From Massilia litorea (GTDB taxonomy: Bacteria > Pseudomonadota > Gammaproteobacteria > Burkholderiales > Burkholderiaceae_D): a stretch of DNA of 64,000 nucleotides. The DNA is taken from assembly GCF_015101885.1 (NCBI RefSeq), contig NZ_CP062941.1:372001-436000 (forward strand), written 5' to 3'. A model generated the notes under the pieces. The model did not search any database, had not been told where the DNA came from, and saw nothing but the letters and a program-made list of their open reading frames with translations. Position 1 is the first letter of the stretch; every line of letters starts with the position of its first letter. Of this stretch, positions 1-7,922 are shown piece after piece. The translations under genes and the position numbers were made by a program.

Positions 1-1
1 C

Positions 2-523
2 ATCGTCGGGCCTGGCGACGACATCCTGTCCCATCCGGAAGTGACGCAGCAGATGGATTACGAGGCGGAGCTTGCCGTCATCATCGGCAAGGGCGGGCGC
101 GGCATCCGCAAGGAAGACGCCTACGCGCACATCTGGGGCTATACGATCGTCAACGACGTGACCGCGCGCGACCTGCAGAAGCTGCACGGCCAGTGGTTCA
201 TGGGTAAATCCCTGGACACCTTCTGCCCGATGGGCCCGTGGATCGTCAGCGCCGACGCGATCGATCCGGAAAACACGCGCGTCCAGTGCTGGGTCAACGG
301 CGAGCTGCGCCAGGATGCCAACACGGCCGACCTGATCTTCGACATTCCGACCCTGATCGCCACCATCTCGGCCGGGATCGCACTGCGGCCGGGCGACGTC
401 ATCGTCACCGGCACGCCAGTCGGCGTCGGCATCGGCTTCAAGCCGCCGAAATTCCTCAAGGCCGGGGACGAAGTGCGCATTGCGATCGAGGGCATCGGCA
501 CGATCGAGAACCGGGTCCGCTGA
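2..523 (+). CDS. Fumarylacetoacetate hydrolase family protein (5' truncated by window edge)
   Basis: The reading frame is open from the first bases of the window, so the true start lies upstream; a GTG at 41 is internal. The visible 173 residues carry the FAH-fold signature: a YEAELAVIIGK stretch with acidic metal ligands, then KSLDTFCPMGPW, and a C-terminal TGTPVGVGIGFKPPKFLKAGD segment. Such enzymes hydrolyse or decarboxylate 2-oxo/1,3-diketo acids at the end of aromatic degradation, for example 2-hydroxyhepta-diene-dioate isomerase or fumarylpyruvate hydrolase. The substrate cannot be told from this part. The following Bug-type receptor gene on the same strand suggests a small organic-acid catabolic operon. 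Confidence 0.88.
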   Translation: MVGPGDDILSHPEVTQQMDYEAELAVIIGKGGRGIRKEDAYAHIWGYTIVNDVTARDLQKLHGQWFMGKSLDTFCPMGPWIVSADAIDPENTRVQCWVNGELRQDANTADLIFDIPTLIATISAGIALRPGDVIVTGTPVGVGIGFKPPKFLKAGDEVRIAIEGIGTIENRVR

Positions 524-607
524 CGGGACCACGGCAGCATCCATGCATTGCAGCCCGGCGCGGCTGCGCATTTGCCACATCATCACCACATCCATAGCGA
601 GAGCACG

Positions 608-1591
608 ATGAACATGCACTTCCTGAAAACGCCCGTCCTGGCCGCGGGCCTGATTTGCAGCGTCTTTTCCAGCCTGGCCGGCGCAGCCGACGCCTATCCC
701 AATAAAGTCATCACGATGGTCGTCCCCTTTCCGCCCGGCGGGGTCGCCGATACCGTGGCGCGTCCGGTAGCGGCAGCCATGGAAAAGCACCTGAAGGGCA
801 GCATCATCATCGAAAATAAGGGTGGCGCCGGCGGCGCGATCGGTATGGGGCAAGTGGCGCGAGCGGCGCCGGACGGCTATACGGTCCTGATGGCGCTGTC
901 CTCGATCTCGATCATTCCGGAAGCCGACAAGGTCACCGGGCGCAAGCCGCTGTACCAGATGGCGCAGCTGAAACCCATCGCCCGCTTTACCGCCGACCCG
1001 ACCGTGCTGGTGGTGCGCGCCGACAGTCCCTGGAAAACGCTCCCCGAATTCGTCGCCGCCGTGCGCAGCAAACCTGGCGAATACAGTTTCGGCTCGTCGG
1101 GCAATTACGGAACCATGCACGTGCCGATGGAAATGCTGAAGCACGAGGCAAAACTGCACCTTCTCCACGTTCCCTACACCGGCGCGGCACCGGCCGTCAT
1201 CGCCCTGCTCGGCGGCCAGGTGACTGCCCTGTCGACGGGACCTGCCAGCGTGGCACAGCACGTCAAGGCCGGCAAGCTGCGCGTGCTGGCGCACTGGGGC
1301 AGCGAGCCGCTGGCCGCCTTCCCGGGCGTGCCGAGCCTGAAGGAAGCGGGTCATCCGGTCGAGTTCGCGCAGTGGTCGGGGCTGTTCGTGCCAAGCGATA
1401 CGCCGGAACCGGTGGTTGCCAAACTGCGCGAGGCGGCGCGTGCGGCTGCCAACGATCCGCAGGTGCGCCAGGTCATCGCCGGAGCCGGCAGTCCGATCCA
1501 GTATCTCGATACGCCGGAGTTCCAGGCGTATATCGCCGAGGATGCGAAGAAGCTCAAGGAGGCGGTGCAGAAGATCGGGAAGGTGGAGTAG
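608..1591 (+). CDS. Bug/TctC family periplasmic substrate-binding receptor
   Basis: A 327-residue secreted receptor. The N-terminus (MNMHFLKTPVLAAGLICSVF) is a signal peptide, and the mature part begins with the hallmark YPNKVITMVVPFPPGG. The second hallmark, GAGGAIGMGQVARAAPDGYT, follows. Start 608 was chosen over an upstream in-frame TTG at 548 because the signal peptide begins here and a purine-rich GCGAGAG lies just before it. Bug proteins bind carboxylates for tripartite tricarboxylate transporters or sensing. No TctA/TctB membrane partner is nearby, as is common in Burkholderiales. It lies 84 bp after the FAH-family gene, so the ligand may be that pathway's acid. Confidence 0.92.
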   Translation: MNMHFLKTPVLAAGLICSVFSSLAGAADAYPNKVITMVVPFPPGGVADTVARPVAAAMEKHLKGSIIIENKGGAGGAIGMGQVARAAPDGYTVLMALSSISIIPEADKVTGRKPLYQMAQLKPIARFTADPTVLVVRADSPWKTLPEFVAAVRSKPGEYSFGSSGNYGTMHVPMEMLKHEAKLHLLHVPYTGAAPAVIALLGGQVTALSTGPASVAQHVKAGKLRVLAHWGSEPLAAFPGVPSLKEAGHPVEFAQWSGLFVPSDTPEPVVAKLREAARAAANDPQVRQVIAGAGSPIQYLDTPEFQAYIAEDAKKLKEAVQKIGKVE

Positions 1592-1636
1592 TTTGTAAAC
1601 CGCAAGCTCTTGATCTCGACCGGATAGCCGCGCACT

Positions 1637-1778
1637 GTAGGGTGGGCACTCGTGCCCACGCGTTCGTGCCGATGAATGCTGCGCCCTGTTCAGGGCACTC
1701 ACGTTTCGTCCGATCGATGACGAACGGGTTGATCTTCAGTTCCATACGCGTGGGCACAAGTGCCCACCCTACGGTGCG
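1637..1778. repeat. REP-like palindromic repeat pair (inverted, BIME-like)
   Basis: Two units face each other. The first is at 1637-1672 (GTAGGGTGGGCACTCGTGCC, then a CACGCGTTCGTGCC tail). The second is at 1746-1778, reading the same motif on the other strand (GTGGGCACAAGTGCCCAC, then CCTACGG). Each unit is itself a hairpin. Related units occur at 39675-39752 and 42993-43016. The pair fills the gap between the Bug receptor and the convergent oxidase cluster, so it may also act as a stem-loop block on read-through or mRNA decay. Confidence 0.75.
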
Positions 1779-1796
1779 CGCCCGCCCGAAGCGAGT

Positions 1797-2702
1797 TCAC
1801 ACGATGCGGCTAGCGCCCTCCCCCTGCGGCGCAGGCCTCCCCAGCCATTTCGACACCAGCGCCAGCCCGGCGATCAGGTAAGCCAGCCCGCCCGGCACCC
1901 ACATGATCAAACCGCCGAGCTGCTGGTCTTCCAGCGCATCCATGCCGAAGGCTTCGCCGGCGCCGATATAGCTCGGATACCAGACCACGCCCGACCAGGT
2001 CAGCAGCGCGCCGAGGGCGCCCGTGTGCGCCATGGTCGTGAAGATGTAGAGCATCGACAAGCCCCTCTGCGGGCGGAAGCCGCCGTCGCCGAGCACGGCC
2101 CACCAGAACAGCAGCGCCGAACCGAGGAAGCTCACATGCTGCAGCGTGTGGATGGCATTGCTGTGCAGCGCCGCCTCGAACAGCAGCGGCGCGTGCCACA
2201 GCCACAGGACGGCCGCATGAAACAGCCAGGCGAACACCGGCATGGTCAACAGCGCCCAGCCGGCCTGCACGCCGCCCGTACGCACCGCGGCGGCAACCGG
2301 ACGCCGCCAGCCGGGGGGCAGGCCCCACATCCAGAGCGCGAACGGACGCCCCAGCACCAGCAGCGGCGCGGCGACGATCATCATCGCTTCGTGCTGCAGC
2401 ATGTGGGCCGAGAACAGCTGGGTGCCCATCGCGTCCAGCGGCGACACCAGCGCGGCGACCAGCGCCAGCCAGCCGCCGAGGAACCAGCAGGCGCGGCGCC
2501 GCAGCTGCGCGCGCCCGTCACCGGATTTTTTCCACAAGCGCACCAGGCCCACACCGTAGAGCAGCGCGGAGAGGCCCAGGCAAATCACCACCCAGGGCTC
2601 GAAGGTCCAGCCGGGTGCGGGGGGCGCAGGTGCCGCCACGTCGTGCGCATGCGCGGCGCCGGACAGGAACAGGACGAGCGTGCCGCAGATCAGCCGTAGC
2701 AC
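1797..2702 (-). CDS. ctaG: Cytochrome c oxidase assembly factor, CtaG (caa3-type) family
   Basis: About 301 residues of polytopic inner-membrane protein of the Caa3_CtaG family. After a short hydrophobic leader ending SGAAHAHD come roughly seven membrane helices with the family's conserved histidines, seen in FSAHMLQHEAMM, HTLQHVSFLGSALLFWWAVLG and FTTMAHTGALGALLTW. Homologues help assemble caa3/aa3 oxidases, probably through copper handling. It is the last gene of the oxidase cluster. The GTG at 2702 gives a clean leader and a 13-nt overlap with the preceding gene; an ATG at 2729 is an alternative start. Without a convincing Shine-Dalgarno the exact start is uncertain. Confidence 0.85.
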   Translation of the reverse strand: MLRLICGTLVLFLSGAAHAHDVAAPAPPAPGWTFEPWVVICLGLSALLYGVGLVRLWKKSGDGRAQLRRRACWFLGGWLALVAALVSPLDAMGTQLFSAHMLQHEAMMIVAAPLLVLGRPFALWMWGLPPGWRRPVAAAVRTGGVQAGWALLTMPVFAWLFHAAVLWLWHAPLLFEAALHSNAIHTLQHVSFLGSALLFWWAVLGDGGFRPQRGLSMLYIFTTMAHTGALGALLTWSGVVWYPSYIGAGEAFGMDALEDQQLGGLIMWVPGGLAYLIAGLALVSKWLGRPAPQGEGASRIV

Positions 2703-3022
2703 GGCGACACCATCCAGATCGGCAGCCATTCGGCCAGCACCACCAGCGCAGACAGCAGCCCGCACAGCGTCGCCACCTGGCTCAGGAAGCGGCGCCGCGA
2801 TTGGTCCGGCGTTTCGCCCGGTCCCGCCAGCGCGCGCGCGCGCTGCCAGTTCAGCAGCGCACCGAAGGTGACGAGCAGGCAGGCCAGCAGGCTGCAGATC
2901 GTCAGCACGTGCAGCGTGCTGGTGTCCTGGCCCGCGCAGCTGGGCGAGGTGAGCGCGTAGGCGACGCCCGCGTTGGCGAGGGCGATCGAAGGGGCAAGCA
3001 GCATTGCGGGCCAGTTCGGCAT
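2690..3022 (-). CDS. Small three-helix membrane protein of the oxidase cluster
   Basis: A 110-residue protein with about three hydrophobic segments (WPAMLLAPSIALANAGVAYAL; LHVLTICSLLACLLVTFGALL; VATLCGLLSALVVLAEWLPIW). No family is recognised with certainty. It sits 14 nt after subunit III and overlaps the start of ctaG, so it is translated as part of the oxidase operon. It could be a small accessory subunit (subunit IV-like) or an assembly helper; its place is the only evidence. It has two cysteines near the end of the first loop (SPSCAGQ) and in the middle helix, and one near the C-terminus. Confidence 0.75.
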   Translation of the reverse strand: MPNWPAMLLAPSIALANAGVAYALTSPSCAGQDTSTLHVLTICSLLACLLVTFGALLNWQRARALAGPGETPDQSRRRFLSQVATLCGLLSALVVLAEWLPIWMVSPCYG

Positions 3023-3036
3023 CGTTATTCGCGCCC

Positions 3037-3651
3037 TTACAGGCGCGCTCCCCAGTAGATGACGGCATAGATCGGCAGCCAGCTGCCGACCACGAAATAC
3101 CAGTACATGGCGTTCTCGCTGACGTCGACGAAACGTTTACCTTCGAGCGGCCCGGTGAACATCAGCACGGCCAGCACCGTGGTGTCGATGGTGTCGGTGA
3201 CCAGGTGGGTCGTATGCAGGGCCAGCAGCATCCAGACCACCGAGCCGTAGGCGTTCGAATCCCATCTCGTGTTCAGGGCGCCGAACTCGAACACGCGCAC
3301 GACAAGAAAGGTCAGCGCGAACAGCAGGCAGGCGACCAGCCACCAGCGCGCACGCTGTTTGTCCTCGCGCTCGGCGGCGCGCTTGGCCAGCTGGTTCGGC
3401 ACCAGGCTGGCCAGCATGATCAGGGTATTCAGGCCGCCCCAGAACAGCTCCGGCGCGCGGTTGACCGGCCAGGTCTGCGAGTGGCTGCGCAGGTAGAAAT
3501 ACACGACCACGGTGATCGCGAAGACGGTGCCCTCGATCAGCATCAGCCCCATCGTGCCCCACCACATCATGCTGTGCGAACCGTAGACATAGGTCGGCAG
3601 CCGGGCGACGTCGATGTCGTGCGTGGTGACGTTGGTATCGACCTTGTTCAT
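3037..3651 (-). CDS. ctaE: Cytochrome c oxidase subunit III
   Basis: A 204-residue subunit III of the short, five-helix bacterial type. Typical segments are GSHSMMWWGTMGLMLIEGTV, the helix with the conserved glutamate in VVRVFEFGALN, and LLALHTTHLVTDTIDT. It stabilises the catalytic subunit I of a heme-copper oxidase in the cytoplasmic membrane. The start codon at 3651 overlaps the stop of subunit I by 4 nt (ATGA), so translation is coupled. The more upstream in-frame start lies inside subunit I and was rejected. Confidence 0.93.
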   Translation of the reverse strand: MNKVDTNVTTHDIDVARLPTYVYGSHSMMWWGTMGLMLIEGTVFAITVVVYFYLRSHSQTWPVNRAPELFWGGLNTLIMLASLVPNQLAKRAAEREDKQRARWWLVACLLFALTFLVVRVFEFGALNTRWDSNAYGSVVWMLLALHTTHLVTDTIDTTVLAVLMFTGPLEGKRFVDVSENAMYWYFVVGSWLPIYAVIYWGARL

Positions 3652-5552
3652 GGCTTGACCTCGCGCTCGATGTTCTTCTGCGTGGGACCGCGTTTCGGCC
3701 AGAACCAGATGACCAGCGGCGGCGTGCACAGCACCGCGCCCCAGACGATCGCCCAGGGGGTGAAGATCGAGCCGATGAACAGCACCGTCACGGCGACCGC
3801 TGACACGAAGGGCCAGGGGCTCGATTCGGGCATCACCGCGCGGTGATTCGGCACGGCGTCGTTCACGCTGGTGACCAGCACTTCGCGGCGGTCATCGGCC
3901 AGGCCCCGCACGGTGCCGGCCACGCCATCCTTGCTCCACAGCGGAAAACGCGAGCCCACCACCGGCGGGCGCGGGAAATTGCCGGGCGACGGAGGGGAGG
4001 ACGTCGCCCACTCGAGGGTGCCGGCAGCCCAGGGATCGGCGCCGGCCATGTCGCCGCGCTTGCGGCTGAGCAGGACGTTGACGACGAAGAGCAGGATGCC
4101 GACCGCCAGGATGGCGGCGCCGATGGTCGAGATCAGGTTCAGCAAGCCCCACCCCATCTCGGCCGGATAGGTATAGACCCGGCGCGGCATGCCGCGCAGG
4201 CCGGCGATGTGCATCGGGAAAAACGCCACGTTGAAGCCGACGAACATCAGCCAGAAGTTCCATTTCCCGAGGCGCTCGCCCATCATGCGGCCCGTGAACT
4301 TGGGGAACCAGTAATAAAAGGCGCCGAACAGCGGGAACACGGCGCCGCCGATCAGCACGTAATGCAGGTGGGCCACGACAAAGAAGGTGTCGTGCACCTG
4401 CAGGTCGAGCGAGACCGAGGCCAGCATCACCCCGGTCAGGCCGCCGATCAGCAGGATGAAGAAAAAGGAGAGCGCGAACAGCATCGGCGTGCGGAAGTTC
4501 AGGCGTCCGGCCCACAAGGTGGCGATCCAGCAGAACATCTGGGCCGCGGTCGGAATCGCGATCATGGCGCTGGCCGCCGTGAAGAAGCTTTTACCGAGTT
4601 CGGGCACATTGGTGGCGAACATGTGGTGCACCCACAGGCTGAAGGCGAGGAAGGCGGTGGCGATGATCGCCAGCACCATCACCGGATAACCGTAGATCGG
4701 GCGGCGCGCAAAGGTGGCGATGATCGAGGACATGAAGCCCAGCGGCGGGATGAAGATCAGGTAGACCTCGGGGTGGCCGAAGAACCAGAACAGGTGCTGC
4801 CACAGGACGACGTCGCCGCCTTCGGCCGGGTTGTAAAAATGCGTTCCCACCAGGCGGTCGGTGATCAGGGCGGTACTGGCCAGCATCACCGACGGCATGG
4901 CGAACATCACCATGAAGGAGGTGACCAGCATGGTCCAGACGAACAGGGGCATGCGGTTCAGGGTCATGCCGGGCGCGCGCATCTTGAAAATGGTCGTGAT
5001 CAGGATCACCGCCTCCAGCAGGCCGGAAAGCTCCGTGTAGGTGATCAGCTGGGCCCAGAAATCCGTCCGCTTGCCGGGAGAGTATTCGGGGCCGGCCAGC
5101 GGCGGGTAGGCGAACCAGCCGGCGTCGGGGCCGATGTCGAGGATGAAGGCGGCGTACAGCATCAGGCCGCCGAACAGGAAGATCCAGTAGGCGAAGGCGT
5201 TCATGCGCGGGAAGGCGATGCCGCGCGCGCCGATCATCAGCGGCACCAGGTAGGTCGCCACCGCCTGCATCACCGGCACCGCGAACAGGAACATCATCGT
5301 GGTGCCGTGCATGGTGAACAGCTGGTTGTAGAAGTCCGGGCCGATCAGTTTGTTGTCGGGGACGGTCAGCTGCAGGCGGATCAGCAGCGCCAGCACGCCG
5401 CCGGCGGCGAAGAAGCCGAAGGTGGTGAGCATGAAGCGCACGCTGATGGTCTTGTGGTTGATCGCGGAGAGCCAGCCGATGAGGCCCGGCGGATCGCTCC
5501 AGGTGCGGTCCAGCACCGCATTGCGCGGTTCGACAGCCGGGCTCGGGTTCAT
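3648..5552 (-). CDS. ctaD: Cytochrome c oxidase subunit I with C-terminal extension; D/K-channel residues absent
   Basis: A 634-residue catalytic subunit of an aa3/caa3-type heme-copper oxidase. Visible ligands are low-spin heme His82 and His397, heme a3 His395, and CuB His260, His309 and His310 with the His-Tyr pair HPEVY (His260, Glu262, Tyr264). Spacing to Paracoccus numbering is gap-free over this core. On that register the D-channel Asp124 position is Gly111 (IGARGIAFPRMN) and the K-channel Lys354 position is Gln338 (IPTAAQMFCW). Thr335 and Asn118 remain. Twelve core helices are followed by a roughly 130-residue tail (EWATSSPPSPGNF, then two more helices), as in caa3 enzymes. Both ends overlap neighbours by ATGA. 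Confidence 0.95.
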   Translation of the reverse strand: MNPSPAVEPRNAVLDRTWSDPPGLIGWLSAINHKTISVRFMLTTFGFFAAGGVLALLIRLQLTVPDNKLIGPDFYNQLFTMHGTTMMFLFAVPVMQAVATYLVPLMIGARGIAFPRMNAFAYWIFLFGGLMLYAAFILDIGPDAGWFAYPPLAGPEYSPGKRTDFWAQLITYTELSGLLEAVILITTIFKMRAPGMTLNRMPLFVWTMLVTSFMVMFAMPSVMLASTALITDRLVGTHFYNPAEGGDVVLWQHLFWFFGHPEVYLIFIPPLGFMSSIIATFARRPIYGYPVMVLAIIATAFLAFSLWVHHMFATNVPELGKSFFTAASAMIAIPTAAQMFCWIATLWAGRLNFRTPMLFALSFFFILLIGGLTGVMLASVSLDLQVHDTFFVVAHLHYVLIGGAVFPLFGAFYYWFPKFTGRMMGERLGKWNFWLMFVGFNVAFFPMHIAGLRGMPRRVYTYPAEMGWGLLNLISTIGAAILAVGILLFVVNVLLSRKRGDMAGADPWAAGTLEWATSSPPSPGNFPRPPVVGSRFPLWSKDGVAGTVRGLADDRREVLVTSVNDAVPNHRAVMPESSPWPFVSAVAVTVLFIGSIFTPWAIVWGAVLCTPPLVIWFWPKRGPTQKNIEREVKP

Positions 5553-6571
5553 TTGAGCGTCTCCAGGTAAGCCATCAATGCCTCCAGCTCGTGTGCGGAC
5601 AGGGGCGTGGCAGGCATGTTCGCCCCTTTCTTGAATTTTTGGGGGTCGAGGATCCAGGCCGCCAGGTATTGCGGCGTGTTGGGCAAGGTGCCCGAGGCGA
5701 GCATGCTGCGGCTGGCCAGGTGGGTCAGGTCGGGGCCGAGCCGGGCGCCCGCCTCGGTGCCGGCCACCGTGTGGCACATGGCGCAGGTGCTGCGCATGAA
5801 GACCTCGAGTCCCTGCTTCTGCAGTGCGGTCGCCGGCGCGGGGGCAGGCAGCCGCTGGCGTGCGGCCCAGGCTTCGTACTCAGCAGGCGGATGGGCGACG
5901 ACCGTAAACGCCATCAGCGCGTGCTCGAAGCCGCAGAACTCGGCGCACTGGCCCCGATACACGCCAGGCTGGTCGGCGCGGAAGTGCAGCAGCGAGGTGC
6001 GGCCCGGTATCAGGTCCTTCTTGCCGTGCAGGCTGGGCGCCCAGAAGCTGTGGATCACGTCGGCGCTGTTCAGTTTGAGGATGACGGGTTTGCCGGCCGG
6101 GACGTGGATTTCGTTGGCGGCGTCGAACATGCGCGAAGGCTCGTCGTCCAGGTAGCGCGCGCCCCACCACCACATGTGGCCTGTGACCTCGATGCGCACC
6201 GCATCCTTCAGCGGCAGGCGCGCCAGGCGGCGCTCGGTGACGAAGTCAGCCACGATCAGCACCGCCAGCAGCACGATCGAGATCGCGACGCCGATGACGA
6301 CCGGCCGGCCCAGCTTCGGTTCGGGCTGGTCGAGCGTGGAGACATCCGGCGCCAGTTGGACCTTGCTGTGCGGCGCGCGCCAGATCGCGTAGAGAAAGGC
6401 GGCCAGCACGGCCGCGAACACCAGGGTGCAGATCAGCAGCGTCAGGCGCCACAGGTCGTGGATCCCGGCGGCCTGCACGCCGAGCGGCTCGAGCGCGTTC
6501 TGCGCCGGCACAGCCGCCGCCAGCTTCGAAGCGCCCAGCAACAGGAAGGACATCAGCGCGCGCATGCTCAT
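5549..6571 (-). CDS. ctaC: Cytochrome c oxidase subunit II fused to cytochrome c (caa3 type)
   Basis: A 340-residue electron-entry subunit. Two N-terminal membrane helices (residues about 40-62 and 90-110) precede GHMWWWGARY and the CuA domain with His174, Cys209, Glu211, Cys213, His217 and Met220 (CAEFCGFEHALM). A C-terminal cytochrome c domain has CAMCH at 263-267 and a likely axial Met319 (GANMPATP). This is the caa3 layout, in which the fused heme passes electrons straight to CuA. The start at 6571 forms ATGA with the stop of the preceding cytochrome gene; a second ATG six bases on is possible. Confidence 0.95.
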   Translation of the reverse strand: MSMRALMSFLLLGASKLAAAVPAQNALEPLGVQAAGIHDLWRLTLLICTLVFAAVLAAFLYAIWRAPHSKVQLAPDVSTLDQPEPKLGRPVVIGVAISIVLLAVLIVADFVTERRLARLPLKDAVRIEVTGHMWWWGARYLDDEPSRMFDAANEIHVPAGKPVILKLNSADVIHSFWAPSLHGKKDLIPGRTSLLHFRADQPGVYRGQCAEFCGFEHALMAFTVVAHPPAEYEAWAARQRLPAPAPATALQKQGLEVFMRSTCAMCHTVAGTEAGARLGPDLTHLASRSMLASGTLPNTPQYLAAWILDPQKFKKGANMPATPLSAHELEALMAYLETLK

Positions 6572-7122
6572 CCCTTCGGCGTCGCGGCAGCGTCGGCGGC
6601 GTCTTTCGGCTCGGCCTTCTCGCGCCGGCCTTCGGGCGGCGCGGTCTGGAATTCGTCGCTGCGCGAAGGCGCCGCATCTTCCCTCACCTGCCCGCTCATC
6701 GAGCGTACATAGGCGACCAGCTGCCACACCTGTTCGTTGGTGAGGTGGCCGCCGAAGGCCGGCATGCCGTTCGGTCGCCCCTGCACGATGGTGGCGTAGA
6801 TGTTCGCCGGCTCGCTGCCGTAGCTCCATTTGTCGTCCATCAGGGCCGGCCCCATGCCGCCGCCGCCCTGGCCATGGCAACCGCTGCAATTAAATTTGCG
6901 GAACATCGATTTGCCTTGCGAGAGCGCATAGGCGTTCTCCTCGTAGCCGTTCGGGACGGCGGCCGCGATCCGCTTCGCGCCCGGCTCGATCTCGCTCTGG
7001 CGCACGGCCGACACGGTCGCGTCGCGCGGTTCCGCCGGTGCCGGCGGATTCGGGCGCTCCTCGCGGTAGCAGCCTGCCAGGCCGGCCAGCAAGGCCAGCA
7101 TCAAACACACCGGTGCCTTCAT
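6568..7122 (-). CDS. Mono-heme cytochrome c lipoprotein
   Basis: A 184-residue periplasmic cytochrome. The leader MKAPVCLMLALLAGLAGC ends in a lipobox, so Cys18 is probably acylated and the protein membrane-anchored. The heme site is CSGCH at 79-83, with Met120 in GRPNGMPAFG as the probable sixth ligand. The tail after residue 145 is charged and low-complexity. It lies between the PQQ dehydrogenase/XoxJ genes and subunit II with 4-nt overlaps on both sides. This suggests it shuttles electrons from the dehydrogenase to the cytochrome c domain of subunit II. That role is inferred from position. Confidence 0.9.
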   Translation of the reverse strand: MKAPVCLMLALLAGLAGCYREERPNPPAPAEPRDATVSAVRQSEIEPGAKRIAAAVPNGYEENAYALSQGKSMFRKFNCSGCHGQGGGGMGPALMDDKWSYGSEPANIYATIVQGRPNGMPAFGGHLTNEQVWQLVAYVRSMSGQVREDAAPSRSDEFQTAPPEGRREKAEPKDAADAAATPKG

Positions 7123-7922
7123 CGCCCCTCCCCTTTGTCCGTGCGCGGCACGTGGTATTGCGCCAGGATGCCGTCGATCTCGCCCTGCCTGCGCGTGAGG
7201 ACGCCCTCGAGTTCGGCCAGCAGCGCCTTGTTGCCGCGCTTGACGCCGAGCGCCACGTCGAATTCGAAGGGTTCCGGCGTGCCGGCCGGCGGCCTGGCGA
7301 TGCTCACCTTTAAAGGCAGCTGTGCGCGCGCGGCGAACCAGCCGGCCTGCGGCCCCCACAGCAAGGCGGCATCGATCTCGCCGGAGTCGACCGCGTGCAC
7401 CATGCGCTCTGCGGCCGGGCCGTCGCCGAAAATCGTAAAACCGGTGACGTTCGCGGTCGCGCCGGCACGCGAGAGCGCGTGCCCGGCGGGCGTGGCCGCC
7501 ATGTCGTTGCCGATCAGTTGCACGCCGATGCGCCGTTCGCGGATCGCGGGACTGCCGAAATCGGGCACCGGGTCCGCCCTGCGCGTCACAAACACATAGG
7601 CCGAGCGGTAATACGGCCTGGTCGTGGCGACGCGCTCGAAATCGGCCGGCACGCCGATCAGCAGGTCGCACATGCCGGCGCCGATCGTGCGCCGCACGAA
7701 ACCGCGGCGTTGCGGCCACCAGTCGTATTCCAGCGTGGCGTGCAGGTCCTGCGCGATCAGTTCGGCGATCTTGTTTTCGAAGCCGGCGCCTTCCTGGTTC
7801 GAGTACGGCAGGTTGTCGGGATCGGCGCAGACCCGCAACTGGCGCGGCTCGAAGGCCTGCGCTTCCGCACCCAGGGCCAACGCGGCCGCCGCAAACAACA
7901 GCTTACGGAAGGGCGAAGACAT
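7119..7922 (-). CDS. XoxJ/MoxJ-like periplasmic solute-binding protein
   Basis: A 267-residue protein of the extracellular solute-binding fold. A signal peptide ending AEAQA precedes LRVCADPDNLPYSNQEGAGFENKIAEL, the typical start of quinoprotein-dehydrogenase-associated binding proteins (MoxJ/XoxJ). In methylotrophs these are encoded next to the PQQ methanol dehydrogenase and are thought to assist its maturation or activation rather than import. Here the gene overlaps the 3' end of the PQQ dehydrogenase by 20 nt and the cytochrome gene by 4 nt, matching that role. No ABC permease or ATPase is nearby. Confidence 0.87.
   Translation of the reverse strand: MSSPFRKLLFAAAALALGAEAQAFEPRQLRVCADPDNLPYSNQEGAGFENKIAELIAQDLHATLEYDWWPQRRGFVRRTIGAGMCDLLIGVPADFERVATTRPYYRSAYVFVTRRADPVPDFGSPAIRERRIGVQLIGNDMAATPAGHALSRAGATANVTGFTIFGDGPAAERMVHAVDSGEIDAALLWGPQAGWFAARAQLPLKVSIARPPAGTPEPFEFDVALGVKRGNKALLAELEGVLTRRQGEIDGILAQYHVPRTDKGEGR

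Noticed and set aside
548..607. Longer N-terminus for the first Bug receptor, including a His-rich stretch
   Set aside because: Begins at TTG without a ribosome site, and the signal peptide starts cleanly at 608.
3843..5570. 575-codon open frame on the plus strand across the subunit I gene
   Set aside because: It is the complement of a certain oxidase gene. Its composition is rich in His, Gln, Arg and Asp without any domain, typical of antisense frames in high-GC DNA.
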